The notes: generated by a model from the letters alone, not told the origin. A DNA stretch of 64,000 nucleotides from Tolypothrix tenuis PCC 7101 (GCF_002368295.1 NZ_AP018248.1:3297725-3361724); one strand, 5' to 3'. Shown: positions 1 to 9,262, counted from the first letter of the stretch. Numbers and translations: made by a program.

Positions 1-989
1 GCTTGAATGCGATCGCTACTAGGGCGTTTATAATCTACTTCTTGAATGGGATTGTAGGGAATTAAATTAACATGGCTTTGGAAACCCCGCAAGCATTTTG
101 CTAGTTGCAAAGCGTGTTCTGGTAAATCGTTGACACCAGCTAGCAGGATATATTCAAAAGTTACACGACGACCAGTAATTTCCACATATTCCCGGCATTC
201 TGCTAATAAATCTTCTAAAGGATAAGGGCGGGCGCTGGGTATGAGTTGTTCTCGTAGTGCTTGGTTAGGTGCGTGGAGACTCACCGCGAGAGTAATTTGG
301 AGATGGTGTTGGGCTAACTGACGAATGCGATCGCGAATACCCACTGTAGAAACAGTCAGCGATCGCTGTCCAATCCCCACATCTTGATTGAGGGATTTCA
401 GGGCGGCTAAGACATTTTCCGTATTTAACAACGGTTCGCCCAATCCCATGAATACTACATTACTTACCCGTTGCTGAAAATCTTCTTGTACAGTCAACAC
501 CTGATCGACAATTTCATGTCGTGCTAAGTTGCGCTTATAGCCGCCTTTCCCAGTAGCGCAGAAATCACACGCCATCGGACAACCCACCTGAGTAGAAACG
601 CAGACTGTTAACCGGGATTTAGAGATTTCTCCCCCTTTCCCAAAACTGGGAATCCCCACAGTCTCGATAATTTGTCCGTCGGAGAGTTGCAGTAGATACT
701 TAACTGTGCCATCCCTGGCTTCCGAGCGGTAATGTATTTTAGAACGTCCAATAGGAATTTCTGCTAAATCCGCACGCCATTGCTTAGAAAAGACAGTGAT
801 ATCAGCAAGCGATCGCACGCCTTTGTGATAAATCCAATCATGCAACTGCTTACCTCGATAGCCGGGTTGTCCTTGCTGTTGTACCCAAGCAGTTAACTCG
901 GTAACAGACGCACCTAGTAAAGGGGGAATATTTTCTAACTTTTCTGAGTTGGGTGAGTCAACCTGAGATACAAGCGGCGTAGCAGACAT
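1..989 (-). CDS. rlmN: 23S rRNA (adenine(2503)-C2)-methyltransferase RlmN, 3' end cut by the window
   Basis: Radical-SAM enzyme that methylates C2 of A2503 in 23S rRNA and of A37 in some tRNAs, in the cytoplasm. Translated from the complement, it begins MSATPLVSQVDSPNSEKLEN and carries the radical-SAM cysteines C137, C141 and C144 (motif CPMACDFC). C130, seven residues earlier, sits where E. coli RlmN has its methyl-carrying cysteine C118. Other family signatures are GLGEPLLN, ITLAVSLHAPN and the LIPYNPI block near the visible end. About 329 codons are present; the C-terminus, with the second catalytic Cys, lies beyond base 1. The start is the ATG at 987-989. The gene stands alone here and the next gene upstream is more than 1.6 kb away on the same strand. 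Identity is firm. Confidence 0.95.
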   Translation of the reverse strand, partial: MSATPLVSQVDSPNSEKLENIPPLLGASVTELTAWVQQQGQPGYRGKQLHDWIYHKGVRSLADITVFSKQWRADLAEIPIGRSKIHYRSEARDGTVKYLLQLSDGQIIETVGIPSFGKGGEISKSRLTVCVSTQVGCPMACDFCATGKGGYKRNLARHEIVDQVLTVQEDFQQRVSNVVFMGLGEPLLNTENVLAALKSLNQDVGIGQRSLTVSTVGIRDRIRQLAQHHLQITLAVSLHAPNQALREQLIPSARPYPLEDLLAECREYVEITGRRVTFEYILLAGVNDLPEHALQLAKCLRGFQSHVNLIPYNPIQEVDYKRPSSDRIQ

Positions 990-1046
990 AAATTAATCAA
1001 TCACAAATGGATGCTGAATCTCTATCCTACCGTTTATAGTTCAAAT

Positions 1047-1086
1047 TGGTCATTGGTTAATGGGTAATGGGTAATTGGTAATGGTT
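1047..1086. repeat. TGGGTAA-type heptamer repeats
   Basis: Short run of degenerate heptamers (TGGTTAA, TGGGTAA, TTGGTAA), the short tandemly repeated sequences typical of Nostocales intergenic DNA. The same family recurs near 8.96, 16.29, 24.15, 30.85, 31.73, 43.17, 61.56 and 62.97 kb. Confidence 0.7.
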
Positions 1087-1107
1087 CATGATTGATAGGG
1101 TGAACAC

Positions 1108-1226
1108 TAATACTTGTCGGTTAAAGGGAAAAAGGGGAATGGGAAAAGGGAAATAAAAGACCTTTAACCTTTAACCTTTTCCCCAAAACCAACTTTGAGT
1201 TCAAAACGCTTAATCAAGTAGTATTG
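1108..1226 (+). mobile_element. MITE-like element, copy 1 (119 bp)
   Basis: Begins (T)AATACTTGTCGGTTAA and ends AAGTAGTATTG; the interior is a G-rich purine stretch followed by a complementary CCTTTAACC stretch, so the whole can fold on itself. It is flanked by a direct duplication: GGGTGAACAC at 1098-1107 and again at 1227-1236 (identical up to 12 bases if the boundary is moved). It is related to the copies at 20699-20801, 23007-23132 and 57383-57508. There is no coding capacity, so a transposase would have to act in trans. Confidence 0.75.
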
Positions 1227-1279
1227 GGGTGAACACTACCAAATCTTTCGTTAAAACCCTAAGCTTTACTTCATCCTTT

Positions 1280-2620
1280 TTACACAATGGGAATTTGGAT
1301 GCAAAATTCTGTTTCTTTGTTTGGCAAAGAGGTGCAGGTTAATTTACCTTGGTGCATTTCTACCACAATTTGATAGCTAACAAATAAACCAAGTCCAATT
1401 CCCTTACCCACAGCTTTGGTTGTAAAGAACGGATCGAAGATTTTCGCCATTACAGATTCAGGTATAGGCAAACCATTGTTTTTAATGCGAATATTCAGCC
1501 AAACTTCATCAATGATTTCTGTACTAATCCAAATTGTAGGCATTAACAGTTGAGATTGGTTAATTGCCTCCAGTAAAGCATCAATAGCATTATTGATAAT
1601 ATTCATGAATACTTGATTCATCTGCGCCGGATAGCACTTGATCAGGGGAATTCTGCCATAATCCTTGATAATTTGAATTCCCATCATTCCCGAATTGGTC
1701 GTGAGGCGATGACGCAGTAAAGTAATTGTGTGATCGATACCGACATGAATATCAACATTTTTAATTTCTGCTTCATCCAAGCGAGAAAAATTTCGTAACA
1801 ATAGTACAACTTCTCGAATGCGATCGCTACCTGCTTGCATCGATTGCAATAGCTTCGCTAAGTCTTGTTGAATAAATTCTAAATCAAAATGTTTAATTGC
1901 TTCTTGAACATGTAGCGGCGTAACTGGATAAGCTTGCTGGTAAAGTTCTATTATTTGGAATAATGCTTCTGTATACTCTGATGCATAAGAGAGATTGGCA
2001 TAAATAAAGTTAACTGGATTATTAATTTCGTGAGCAATCCCTGCTACTAATTGTCCCAGACTCGACATTTTTTCAGTTTGTACTAATTGAGCCTGAGTAT
2101 ATTTGAGTTTCTCTAGAGTTAATTTTAATTCATGGTTTGCTTGAATTAGCTCGGTATTGCGTTGTTCTACCCTAGCTTCCAGTTCTTCATTCGTTTGCTT
2201 CAGTAATACTTCTGCTTGCTTACGATCATTAATATGGATCAGTGAACCTGAGAATTCAGATTCATCACAAGGTTGAATAGACAGTTCTAGCCACACAATC
2301 ACACCAGTTTGATGGTGAAAGCGGAGTTCTTGACAGACTTCTACTCCTGTTTGTAGCTTTTCTAAAGTTGCTTGCCATAAGTGCCGATCATTTGCGTCAA
2401 TGAAATTGCTTAAAGGGCTACCAATGACATCTGCTACTTGATAGCCAAGGGTTTTAGTCCAAGCTTGGTTGAGGAATTTCACATTACCCAAGCGATCGCA
2501 TTTAAACACAATTTCGCGCAGACTATTCACCAATTCTCGGTAACGCCGTTCCGATTCAGACAATTTCTCCATCAAACTGTACTGAATTTGTGTATGCAAT
2601 TCATTGTTGAAATCTGACAT
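1280..2620 (-). CDS. PAS-domain sensor histidine kinase
   Basis: 446-residue soluble histidine kinase with no membrane segment. An N-terminal PAS domain (about 25-135) is followed by a coiled coil (about 137-185), then HisKA with H-box LVAGIAHEINNP (phospho-acceptor H197), and an HATPase_c domain whose N-box (FMNIINNAIDAL) and G-boxes (GKGIGLGLFVSYQIV) look intact. This HEINNP type of kinase is common in filamentous cyanobacteria; the same core ends the giant kinase at 31849-37419. The start codon overlaps the stop of the upstream isochorismatase-like gene by one base (TAATG at 2618-2622 on the complement), so the two are probably translationally coupled. No response regulator gene is adjacent; the signal is unknown. 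Confidence 0.9.
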   Translation of the reverse strand: MSDFNNELHTQIQYSLMEKLSESERRYRELVNSLREIVFKCDRLGNVKFLNQAWTKTLGYQVADVIGSPLSNFIDANDRHLWQATLEKLQTGVEVCQELRFHHQTGVIVWLELSIQPCDESEFSGSLIHINDRKQAEVLLKQTNEELEARVEQRNTELIQANHELKLTLEKLKYTQAQLVQTEKMSSLGQLVAGIAHEINNPVNFIYANLSYASEYTEALFQIIELYQQAYPVTPLHVQEAIKHFDLEFIQQDLAKLLQSMQAGSDRIREVVLLLRNFSRLDEAEIKNVDIHVGIDHTITLLRHRLTTNSGMMGIQIIKDYGRIPLIKCYPAQMNQVFMNIINNAIDALLEAINQSQLLMPTIWISTEIIDEVWLNIRIKNNGLPIPESVMAKIFDPFFTTKAVGKGIGLGLFVSYQIVVEMHQGKLTCTSLPNKETEFCIQIPIV

Positions 2621-3240
2621 TATGCTATGGTCAAACGCTGAAGTAATTCGGTGTGGTTGATAGTATCCGCGTACAAAGGGAAGACATGAGTATGATAAAA
2701 TTCCTGCTCAAACACAGTGCGAGCAGAGGTGCAATCAGACAAAACTATTACCTGATAGCCTTTTTCATGAGCAGAACGACCTGTAGAATCGATACAAATT
2801 GAAGTCACCGCACCAGCCAAAACTACATGAGTAATCTCTTTTTCTTGAAGAATCTCTTCTAAATTTGTATTAATAAAAGCATTAAATCCTCGTTTTCCCG
2901 GAACTTCGAGAATGTTGCTACGAAATGGTAATAGCTCATCAATCATCTGCGAACCTTTGGAACCAACTTGAAAAGCCCCAACATCTTTAATAGTTTTGAG
3001 AATGCCCACAGGTTCAATTAATTCCTGATAGTTCGGCGTAAAAAAAATTGGTGTCGCAATCAATAACACTGGAGTTGCTAGCAAACATCGTACAAGCTCA
3101 ACAGTGTTTTCTAGTACTTTGGTAGCTCTTGAAGATTCCTCAATTACATTATATAAAATCCCATCAGCAGCAAAGTAGTCATTTTGAAAACCAATCAAAA
3201 GCACAGCAGTACGTTGGGGTTGCATTGTATTTATCAGCAT
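2620..3240 (-). CDS. isochorismatase-family cysteine hydrolase
   Basis: 206-residue alpha/beta hydrolase of the isochorismatase/nicotinamidase superfamily. The catalytic triad is visible: D21 (FQNDYF), K116 (PGKRGFNAF) and C149 (VTSICIDSTGR). Members hydrolyse amides or vinyl ethers such as isochorismate, nicotinamide or carbamates; substrate cannot be told from sequence. It is the first gene of a two-gene unit with the PAS histidine kinase downstream, sharing one base (TAATG). A start at the internal Met6 is possible. The pairing suggests that the kinase may sense the hydrolase's substrate or product, but that is only inferred from position. Confidence 0.88.
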   Translation of the reverse strand: MLINTMQPQRTAVLLIGFQNDYFAADGILYNVIEESSRATKVLENTVELVRCLLATPVLLIATPIFFTPNYQELIEPVGILKTIKDVGAFQVGSKGSQMIDELLPFRSNILEVPGKRGFNAFINTNLEEILQEKEITHVVLAGAVTSICIDSTGRSAHEKGYQVIVLSDCTSARTVFEQEFYHTHVFPLYADTINHTELLQRLTIA

Positions 3241-3914
3241 TTAGGATATACACACATTTCAGTAAATCGATGACTATAAATCACAACTATATTCAGAATA
3301 ATAAAGCTTAGGGATAAAAATGAAAACCTATACCCTGATTCCTTTCTCAACTTGATACAGTTTGATTTAATCGTGCCTATTTACCTATATAGTCTTCCCA
3401 TTTTCAGGGAGTTTATAACGATAAATTGATATACTTTACAGAGCGTCAAAAAGCTGAAATTGCGTCGATGGAGTTAAAGCCAGTCAAACCCAACAAATAC
3501 AATAAAATTTTGCCTTAGAAAACGACATCCCAGCGACAATTTTATCTATTCTTCCCCGTTCAAGTCAATTTCTAACAATAAGTAATGTACAGCTAATCAA
3601 CTTGTAGGGTGCGTTAGCAGCGAGAGTACAGCACCTATAAAAAAATACAGTTCAGTTAAAAAATTAATTGATCACAAAACCAAAAAACTAGTTACTCAAC
3701 AAAAAACACAACAATACTTTTGGAGGGGGTTTGGGGACGCAACCGTCACCCAATCGGGGGTTTGGGGGATTCTCCCCCAATTCTTCTGGTTTCTTGAATA
3801 ACTGACAAATCAATCGCTAATCAGCTTAACCCAAGCGTATTGACCTATAACAATGCTTTTCGTGCGTTACGCTTTACACCTAACGCACACTACGAAAAAT
3901 TTCAATTTAATTTC
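3241..3914. other. non-coding stretch with decayed fragments and repeats
   Basis: No convincing gene. At about 3420-3490 the plus strand reads DKLIYFTERQKAEIASMELK before breaking, which resembles a PAS-to-kinase linker and may be a relic of another sensor kinase. At 3605-3640 and 3858-3897 lie pieces of the widespread GTAGGGTGCGTTAGC / GCGTTACGC repeat. A G-rich then C-rich inverted segment (3721-3780) can form a hairpin around TTGGGGGATTCTCCCCCAA. Confidence 0.5.
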
Positions 3915-6900
3915 TTACCAGCCATTACCCATCAAAATAAATGGTGCCCAATAATATGGATGTGTAAAGTTAGTAAGATTTCTTTTTGGTGTTATAGGTG
4001 CGCCTGGTACTGCTTCCACATTAATTGCACCTCGTTCAACATTGCTGTTTGCAGAATTATTACTACGCAATAAACTCAGTTGGGCTTGGCGTAAAGCTTG
4101 GGCTTTTGTTGGGTGGTTATCTTTAGCTAAATTTGCATAAAATTGCTGCATTAGTAAACTAGTGCTAGCATCATCTACCAGCCATAAAGAAGCCATAACA
4201 GCCTTCGCACGACGGTTGAGAAAATAAAAGCTGACACCAGGAATTTCTAATCCATCTTTTGCTGTTTCACCTAGTGCCGTTTCACAAGCAGAAAGCACTA
4301 CCAAATGCACATCACTTAAATCTTCCAAATTATCAATTTTCGGAATCGGTAATTTTTCCCCAGTCCCTAAGACTAAATAAGAATCATCTTGTTTTCCTGG
4401 GACAAATACACCATGTGTAGCAATATGTAAAATATTATGGCCTTTCAAATTATCGCGTAAAGTCCGATAATCAAATGCCTGATTTAGATATTCTTGACCA
4501 GGATAAATTCCATTTTTATCAGTCGGTTTTTGGCGAATAATTGCATCTAATTCGGCGGGGACATTAGGTAAAGCATTAAATCCGGGTACAGCTTTAGATA
4601 AACCTAAGCCTAAAACTTTGGTATTGGCGGTTCCAGCCGGAAGACGCGAATCTGTATCTGTTAAGCCAGCAGAGAGAACTGTAGAAATATTATAGTTTTC
4701 TACTAGATATTGCTTACCATCAAATAACGCACTGATAGGTATATAACGTGCCGCACGATCCAAAGAAAATACCAAATTTTCAATTTTATTAGCTTTTAAT
4801 TCTGGTTCTACTGGTTTAATTAACCAGTCATATAATTGCTTCCCGGTTGCTTTGACTTCATTAATATCAGAACTAGGATTTTGCAGCAATTTACGGAATT
4901 TATTGACTGTCTCTCTAATTTTTTGCTCACCTACAGAGACTTCTACACTTTTAACCACACCTCCTTTCGATACCCACAACAACCAAGTTTTATCTTCCAC
5001 CACAAACACATTCATTAACACTGTTCCTGGTTGCGATTCGACAATTTTCTTACCTATACTTCTCAGGTCTTGGGTATCAAGATTACCTCGGTCTTTCGAG
5101 AGGCGATCGCGCACATTTTTCTCTAAATTTTGAATTTTCTGATTAAACTCAGAAATCAAAGCATCTCGTTCATCTGCTAATTTCGTTTTCTCTACACAAT
5201 TATTCTTTTGACATTCATCAAATTTTTGTCCAAATGCAATCAAACTCCCATAATTTTTAATCAATTTGGCTTCAGTAGGAGTTTGACCCATTGGCTTGGG
5301 AAGATTCGCAACTCTGTTATTATTGGTAAATTCGCTTAACTCTTGTACCTTCAACAGTTCTAAAACTTGGCTAGCTTCTAAACTGCGATTTTGAGACAGT
5401 AATAAGTTTGCATATTCACGATAGATATCAGCAATATTCGTCCGATCCGCATCTTGCACAGATTGCAGAAAAGATGTTTGTAAGTCTCGTGAAAGCCCCC
5501 GATTTTTCTCCCTAACTTTCTCAATATCATTAATTGACTTTTGATAATAAGCAATCGCAGTTGTTTGTTGCTTTAAATCGCGGTAAATTCTTGCTAAACC
5601 TGCATATAAAATAGCTCGATTGCCAGAATAGTTTAATTTATCTGCAATAGTATTAGCTTGGTTATATGCATCAATTCCTTGCTGGTATTGTTTCGCCCTT
5701 CGATAAAACCCGCCTAGATATACCAGCATTTGCGCTTCTGATTGAGCATCTTGAGCATTTCTCGCTATTTGTACGCTTTTTTGAATGTAGTCTAGGGCTT
5801 TTTGGTTATCGTTTAATCCCCCATACCCAATACCTAAAAATAGATTATTCAACATCGAAAATTGTTGTTGGTAATAGGGGATGTTAATCTGAGGTACTAA
5901 ATTTAACCCTTCTTGCGATGAAGCAATAGTCTTTTGATAGTCTCCTTGAATAAACTGATTAAAAGTCCAATACAACATAGATGTGGCTTCAATTATAGGA
6001 ATTTGCTTAATCTTGCGAGCAATAGTTAATGCTTCTTGAGATAATTCGCTAGATTTTTGGTAGTTTCCTAAACTGATATAAGTGCTAGATAATGTCAATA
6101 AAGGTTTGACCGTCGCAGCCGGATTTTGACTTTTTTTAGCAAGTTCTAAACTTTTAGAAGCAAACTCAATCGTTTTTTGATATTCATCTACATTACTGTA
6201 AATCTCCGCGATCGCATTTAAAGCATCTGATTCAATCTCTGGATTTTTGATGTTTTTGGCAATTGTCAAAGCTTGCTCGGCTAATTCCAAAACCTGGCGA
6301 TGTTCTGCATCAGTTACAGCTAGCGATTTAGAAGCACTAGCTAGAGTTAGTAATCCATTAGCTTCATACTCTAGATTTTTCAGTTCCCGCGATATTTGGA
6401 TTGCTTGTTGCGCCAAGGGAATAGCTTTATTGTATTCTCCAGAAATATCATGTGATTTTGCTAGTAACCACAAAACACCCATTTCTGATAATTTCTTAAA
6501 TTCTGCTAATGAATTACTTTGTTGCTGACCAGAAATATTAGCTAGTATTGTCCACTCATCTTCATTGAGATTACGTACAGATGCAAGCAACTGTTCCCCA
6601 ATCTGGATAATTTTGGGATAGTCAGCTACAGCATCATAGGTTTGAATTAGTTGTACCATTACTGCTAACTGCAGCGTTTTTTGTAGTAATTCTGGTTTAA
6701 TTGATGCATCGTTAATACCAGATAAACTGATTAATAATTGACTATCATCACTATTAAGTTTATTGGTTTGAAAAAACTCGAGTACCTGCTGCCCAAGTTC
6801 AATAGCTTTTTGGTATTGTTTTTGTTCGGTCAATACAGCTATTTGGCTATAAGATTGAAATGCTACTACATATTTAATTACATCGCCAAATTTAGTAGCT

Positions 6901-7481
6901 AATTGCTGTTGATATTCTTGCACTTTGGCAGTATTACCTTGAGCCTGATAAGCTTCAAACAACTGAATTAAAGACTGCAACTGCAACTCCCGGCTGTTGA
7001 TATTCTGGGCGATTTGCCAACTCTGGGGTAGAAACTCCAACGCTTGATCATATTTCTTGAGGCTGTTGTATACCACACCTAAATTCAGCAGATTTCTAGC
7101 TTCTAAATCTCGGTTATTAATTTGCCTCGCAATTACCAAACTTTTCTCATAAGCAGCAATGGCTTTGCTACTATCTTTTTTGGCAGCATAAACATCACCT
7201 AATTTTTGTAGAGTTTGACCTTGTCCCGCCAAATCTTTAATTTGTTGATAAATATTTAATGCTTGTTGTAAAGATTGCAATGCAGCATCTAGCTGTTTAG
7301 TATTCGCTTGTTTAATTCCTTGCTGTAACAGCCGATTAGCTTGGGCTTGGCGATTGTTCGCGGTTGTGGATTGGGCTAAAGTATTTTTGAGCGATGGACG
7401 GTTATTAGCTGCTGCTGCGATCGGGCAAATTAAAGAAAGTATTAAAGTAAAGACGGTAAGAGATTTAACATGGTATTTCAT
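3915..7481 (-). CDS. secreted TPR-repeat protein with C-terminal CHAT protease domain
   Basis: 1188 residues. An N-terminal signal peptide (MKYHVKSLTVFTLILSLICP, cleavage after the AAAA stretch) predicts export. Residues about 40-720 are a long array of tetratricopeptide repeats, for example AIAAYEKSLVIARQINNRD and ALDYIQKSVQIARNAQD. A short coiled coil (about 740-790) leads into a CHAT domain, a caspase-like cysteine peptidase fold. The catalytic dyad is visible as H1023 (HIATHGVF) and C1066 (VLSACETALG). Such TPR-CHAT proteins are abundant in filamentous cyanobacteria; most have no known substrate, though relatives act as peptidases in defence or regulated cell death. Export makes a cell-surface or periplasmic role more likely than a cytoplasmic CRISPR-linked one. 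It appears monocistronic. Confidence 0.9.
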   Translation of the reverse strand: MKYHVKSLTVFTLILSLICPIAAAANNRPSLKNTLAQSTTANNRQAQANRLLQQGIKQANTKQLDAALQSLQQALNIYQQIKDLAGQGQTLQKLGDVYAAKKDSSKAIAAYEKSLVIARQINNRDLEARNLLNLGVVYNSLKKYDQALEFLPQSWQIAQNINSRELQLQSLIQLFEAYQAQGNTAKVQEYQQQLATKFGDVIKYVVAFQSYSQIAVLTEQKQYQKAIELGQQVLEFFQTNKLNSDDSQLLISLSGINDASIKPELLQKTLQLAVMVQLIQTYDAVADYPKIIQIGEQLLASVRNLNEDEWTILANISGQQQSNSLAEFKKLSEMGVLWLLAKSHDISGEYNKAIPLAQQAIQISRELKNLEYEANGLLTLASASKSLAVTDAEHRQVLELAEQALTIAKNIKNPEIESDALNAIAEIYSNVDEYQKTIEFASKSLELAKKSQNPAATVKPLLTLSSTYISLGNYQKSSELSQEALTIARKIKQIPIIEATSMLYWTFNQFIQGDYQKTIASSQEGLNLVPQINIPYYQQQFSMLNNLFLGIGYGGLNDNQKALDYIQKSVQIARNAQDAQSEAQMLVYLGGFYRRAKQYQQGIDAYNQANTIADKLNYSGNRAILYAGLARIYRDLKQQTTAIAYYQKSINDIEKVREKNRGLSRDLQTSFLQSVQDADRTNIADIYREYANLLLSQNRSLEASQVLELLKVQELSEFTNNNRVANLPKPMGQTPTEAKLIKNYGSLIAFGQKFDECQKNNCVEKTKLADERDALISEFNQKIQNLEKNVRDRLSKDRGNLDTQDLRSIGKKIVESQPGTVLMNVFVVEDKTWLLWVSKGGVVKSVEVSVGEQKIRETVNKFRKLLQNPSSDINEVKATGKQLYDWLIKPVEPELKANKIENLVFSLDRAARYIPISALFDGKQYLVENYNISTVLSAGLTDTDSRLPAGTANTKVLGLGLSKAVPGFNALPNVPAELDAIIRQKPTDKNGIYPGQEYLNQAFDYRTLRDNLKGHNILHIATHGVFVPGKQDDSYLVLGTGEKLPIPKIDNLEDLSDVHLVVLSACETALGETAKDGLEIPGVSFYFLNRRAKAVMASLWLVDDASTSLLMQQFYANLAKDNHPTKAQALRQAQLSLLRSNNSANSNVERGAINVEAVPGAPITPKRNLTNFTHPYYWAPFILMGNGW

Positions 7482-7622
7482 GGCAATTCCTTAAATAGCA
7501 GTAATATAAATTTCGCCCTCAATCATCTATATCTCACAGACAGGGAGAACATATGCAAAAATTTGAGCGTCGAGCCATACAGTGAGATCAGCGCTTAATT
7601 TAACTATTGGGGAATGTGAGGA

Positions 7623-8171
7623 ATGTCAAATCTTGTGAAGCGGAAAGTCCGCGATCGCCAATTTAAACGCCGACCTTTGGGTTTACTCTTGGTAGTATTG
7701 GCATGGAGTTTAGCTATGGGTTGGCTGTTAGCCTTAGCTAGCAACGTCCAAGGTGCTACCCCGACATCACAAGTGGGTACAGTTGACGTAGTACCTGCAC
7801 AATACAAACTGGGGCAAGAATTATATGTAGAAAACTGCTCAACTTGTCACATCCCTATACCACCAGAAGTTTTACCCAGTCAAACTTGGAAAAGCCTCCT
7901 AGAAGACTCACAGCACTACGGCGCGCAACTACAGCCTTTAATCGATCCACCCCGCGTTTTAGTTTGGCGGTATCTGCAAACTTTTTCCCGTCCGCAACGC
8001 AAAGACGAAGAAACACCCTATCGCGTCAACAATTCACGTTATTTCAAAGCGTTGCATCCTAAAGTCAAGCTACAACGTCCTGTACAAATTAATAGCTGTG
8101 TTAGCTGTCACCCCAGCGCCGCAGATTTCAATTTCCGTCAGTTGAGTCCAGAAATGGAGAATTCGCCGTGA
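7623..8171 (+). CDS. membrane-anchored dihaem cytochrome c
   Basis: 182 residues with a basic N-terminus, one hydrophobic segment (about 19-41, uncleaved anchor or signal peptide) and two CXXCH haem-binding motifs: C72-S-T-C75-H76 and C159-V-S-C162-H163. The spacing and overall length match the small dihaem cytochrome c family found in cyanobacteria, expected to carry electrons on the lumenal or periplasmic face. The start ATG at 7623 follows a weak GTGAGG ribosome-binding site. It is divergent from the CHAT gene, with 141 bp between starts holding both promoters. Electron donor and acceptor are unknown. Confidence 0.88.
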   Translation: MSNLVKRKVRDRQFKRRPLGLLLVVLAWSLAMGWLLALASNVQGATPTSQVGTVDVVPAQYKLGQELYVENCSTCHIPIPPEVLPSQTWKSLLEDSQHYGAQLQPLIDPPRVLVWRYLQTFSRPQRKDEETPYRVNNSRYFKALHPKVKLQRPVQINSCVSCHPSAADFNFRQLSPEMENSP

Positions 8172-8210
8172 GGGGATTGGGGAAAAGGCGGATAAATGAC
8201 TTTTGAGTAA

Positions 8211-8230
8211 AGACGCGATGAATCGCGTCT
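8211..8230. repeat. palindromic repeat AGACGCGAT-GA-ATCGCGTCT
   Basis: Perfect 9-bp inverted repeat with a 2-base loop, followed by CTACAAG. The phrase TCATCGCGTCTCTACAA recurs at 63204-63220, so this is one of the dispersed cyanobacterial palindromes. It could act as a transcription stop for the cytochrome gene, but lacks a T-run. Confidence 0.55.
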
Positions 8231-8300
8231 CTACAAGGCTTGGCTCTTGGCTGGATTTAGGCGTGTTAGGATCTGCAACAAAAATAAGGTGGCTTGGCAG

Positions 8301-8558
8301 ATGAAAGCGATCGAAGTGACTGGTAAGATTGACGCTCAAGGAAACCTAATTTTAGATGAGCCAATTCAAGGAACAAACTATCCTCATCAGGTGCGGGTAA
8401 TTGTATTGGTTCCAGAACCAGCAGAACCAGAAGAACTTGACCCTGACGATACACCAGTTGAGGAAATTAAAGCCAGCTTGAGGAGAGCCTTAAAGCAAGC
8501 AAAAGCAGGAGAACGTCTACCATTATCCCAAATGTGGGAGGGTATTGATGCCGAATGA
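8301..8558 (+). CDS. antitoxin-like protein of a type II toxin-antitoxin pair
   Basis: 85 residues starting MKAIEVTGKIDAQGNLILDE at the ATG at 8301; a start further upstream is possible but would add residues outside the family pattern. The N-terminus looks like the short beta-strand DNA-binding part seen in cyanobacterial antitoxins of this kind, followed by an acidic linker (PEPAEPEELDPDD) and a helical toxin-binding tail. It overlaps the downstream toxin reading frame by 11 bases, the usual arrangement for such pairs. Because the toxin frame carries a stop codon, the antitoxin may be without a functional partner. Confidence 0.75.
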   Translation: MKAIEVTGKIDAQGNLILDEPIQGTNYPHQVRVIVLVPEPAEPEELDPDDTPVEEIKASLRRALKQAKAGERLPLSQMWEGIDAE

Positions 8559-8913
8559 ACAGCCATCGGTATTTATCGATTTAACTCCTGAATATAAACA
8601 AAACTTGCGTAACCTATCTAAAAGATTTCGCAATATTCGCTCTGATGTTCAACCCATTATCGAGGAACTATAACAGGGAAATGTTGTAGGAGACAGGATT
8701 AGCGGTCTTGGTGAGGAGTATGTTGTTTACAAGGTGAGAGTTCGCAACAGTAATATTCAAAAGGGTAAAAGTGCTGGATACCGCCTCATCTATCAACTTG
8801 AGTCACCCACAAGTATTTTGCTATTAACGATTTATTCCAAATCTGACCAAGAAGACATTGCTGCAAACGAAATCCGCAATATTTTAGCTGATTTTGATAG
8901 TGAAGAAGGATGA
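8548..8913 (+). pseudogene. RelE/ParE-like toxin interrupted by an in-frame TAA
   Basis: The frame opening at ATG 8548 reads MPNEQPSVFIDLTPEYKQNL and continues to TGA 8911-8913 (122 codons), interrupted only by TAA at 8671-8673, codon 42, just after VQPIIEEL. Beyond the stop it resumes without frame change as QGNVVGDRISGLGEEYVVYK and ends in a RelE-like tail (LLLTIYSKSDQEDIAANEIR). Family members usually have Gln-Gln at this point, so a single CAA to TAA change explains the break. Either the toxin is dead or only very low readthrough product is made. The coordinates cover the ancestral full gene. Confidence 0.8.
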
Positions 8914-9262
8914 ACGCATGAGGGGGATGAGGGGGATGAGGGGGATGAGGGAGAAAGAACAATTACCAATTACCAATTACCCATTCCCCATTCCCCAACA
9001 TGGGTGAAATCGCTACTTGAGCATGGTGGGCGTTCTCTGCCTCAGTCAGGGGTGAAATGATACTATGAATAGAGTTCTAACAATAAGATATGAAATAAAA
9101 CCAATCATTTAGTAAACTGATTGGCCAGCGTTTTTGCTGTTTGTGAGTTAATTCTCATTTCATACCCATCAACAACCAAAATCGCTGGGTTGGGTTAAAT
9201 TTTTATAATCTATTGCCGAAACTTTAATTCCCATCCCCCTCTATTTAGTGCCATAACCTGCC
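8914..9262. other. gap upstream of secA with simple repeats
   Basis: Three copies of AGGGGGATG lie at about 8921-8949 and TTACCAA/TTACCCA/TTCCCCA heptamers at about 8962-8997. The remaining 260 bases are AT-rich and should contain the secA promoter; no clear box, operator or RNA element was recognised. Confidence 0.55.

Noticed and set aside
3129..3311. Plus-strand frame over the isochorismatase start
   Set aside because: Antisense to a gene with an intact catalytic triad; no support of its own.
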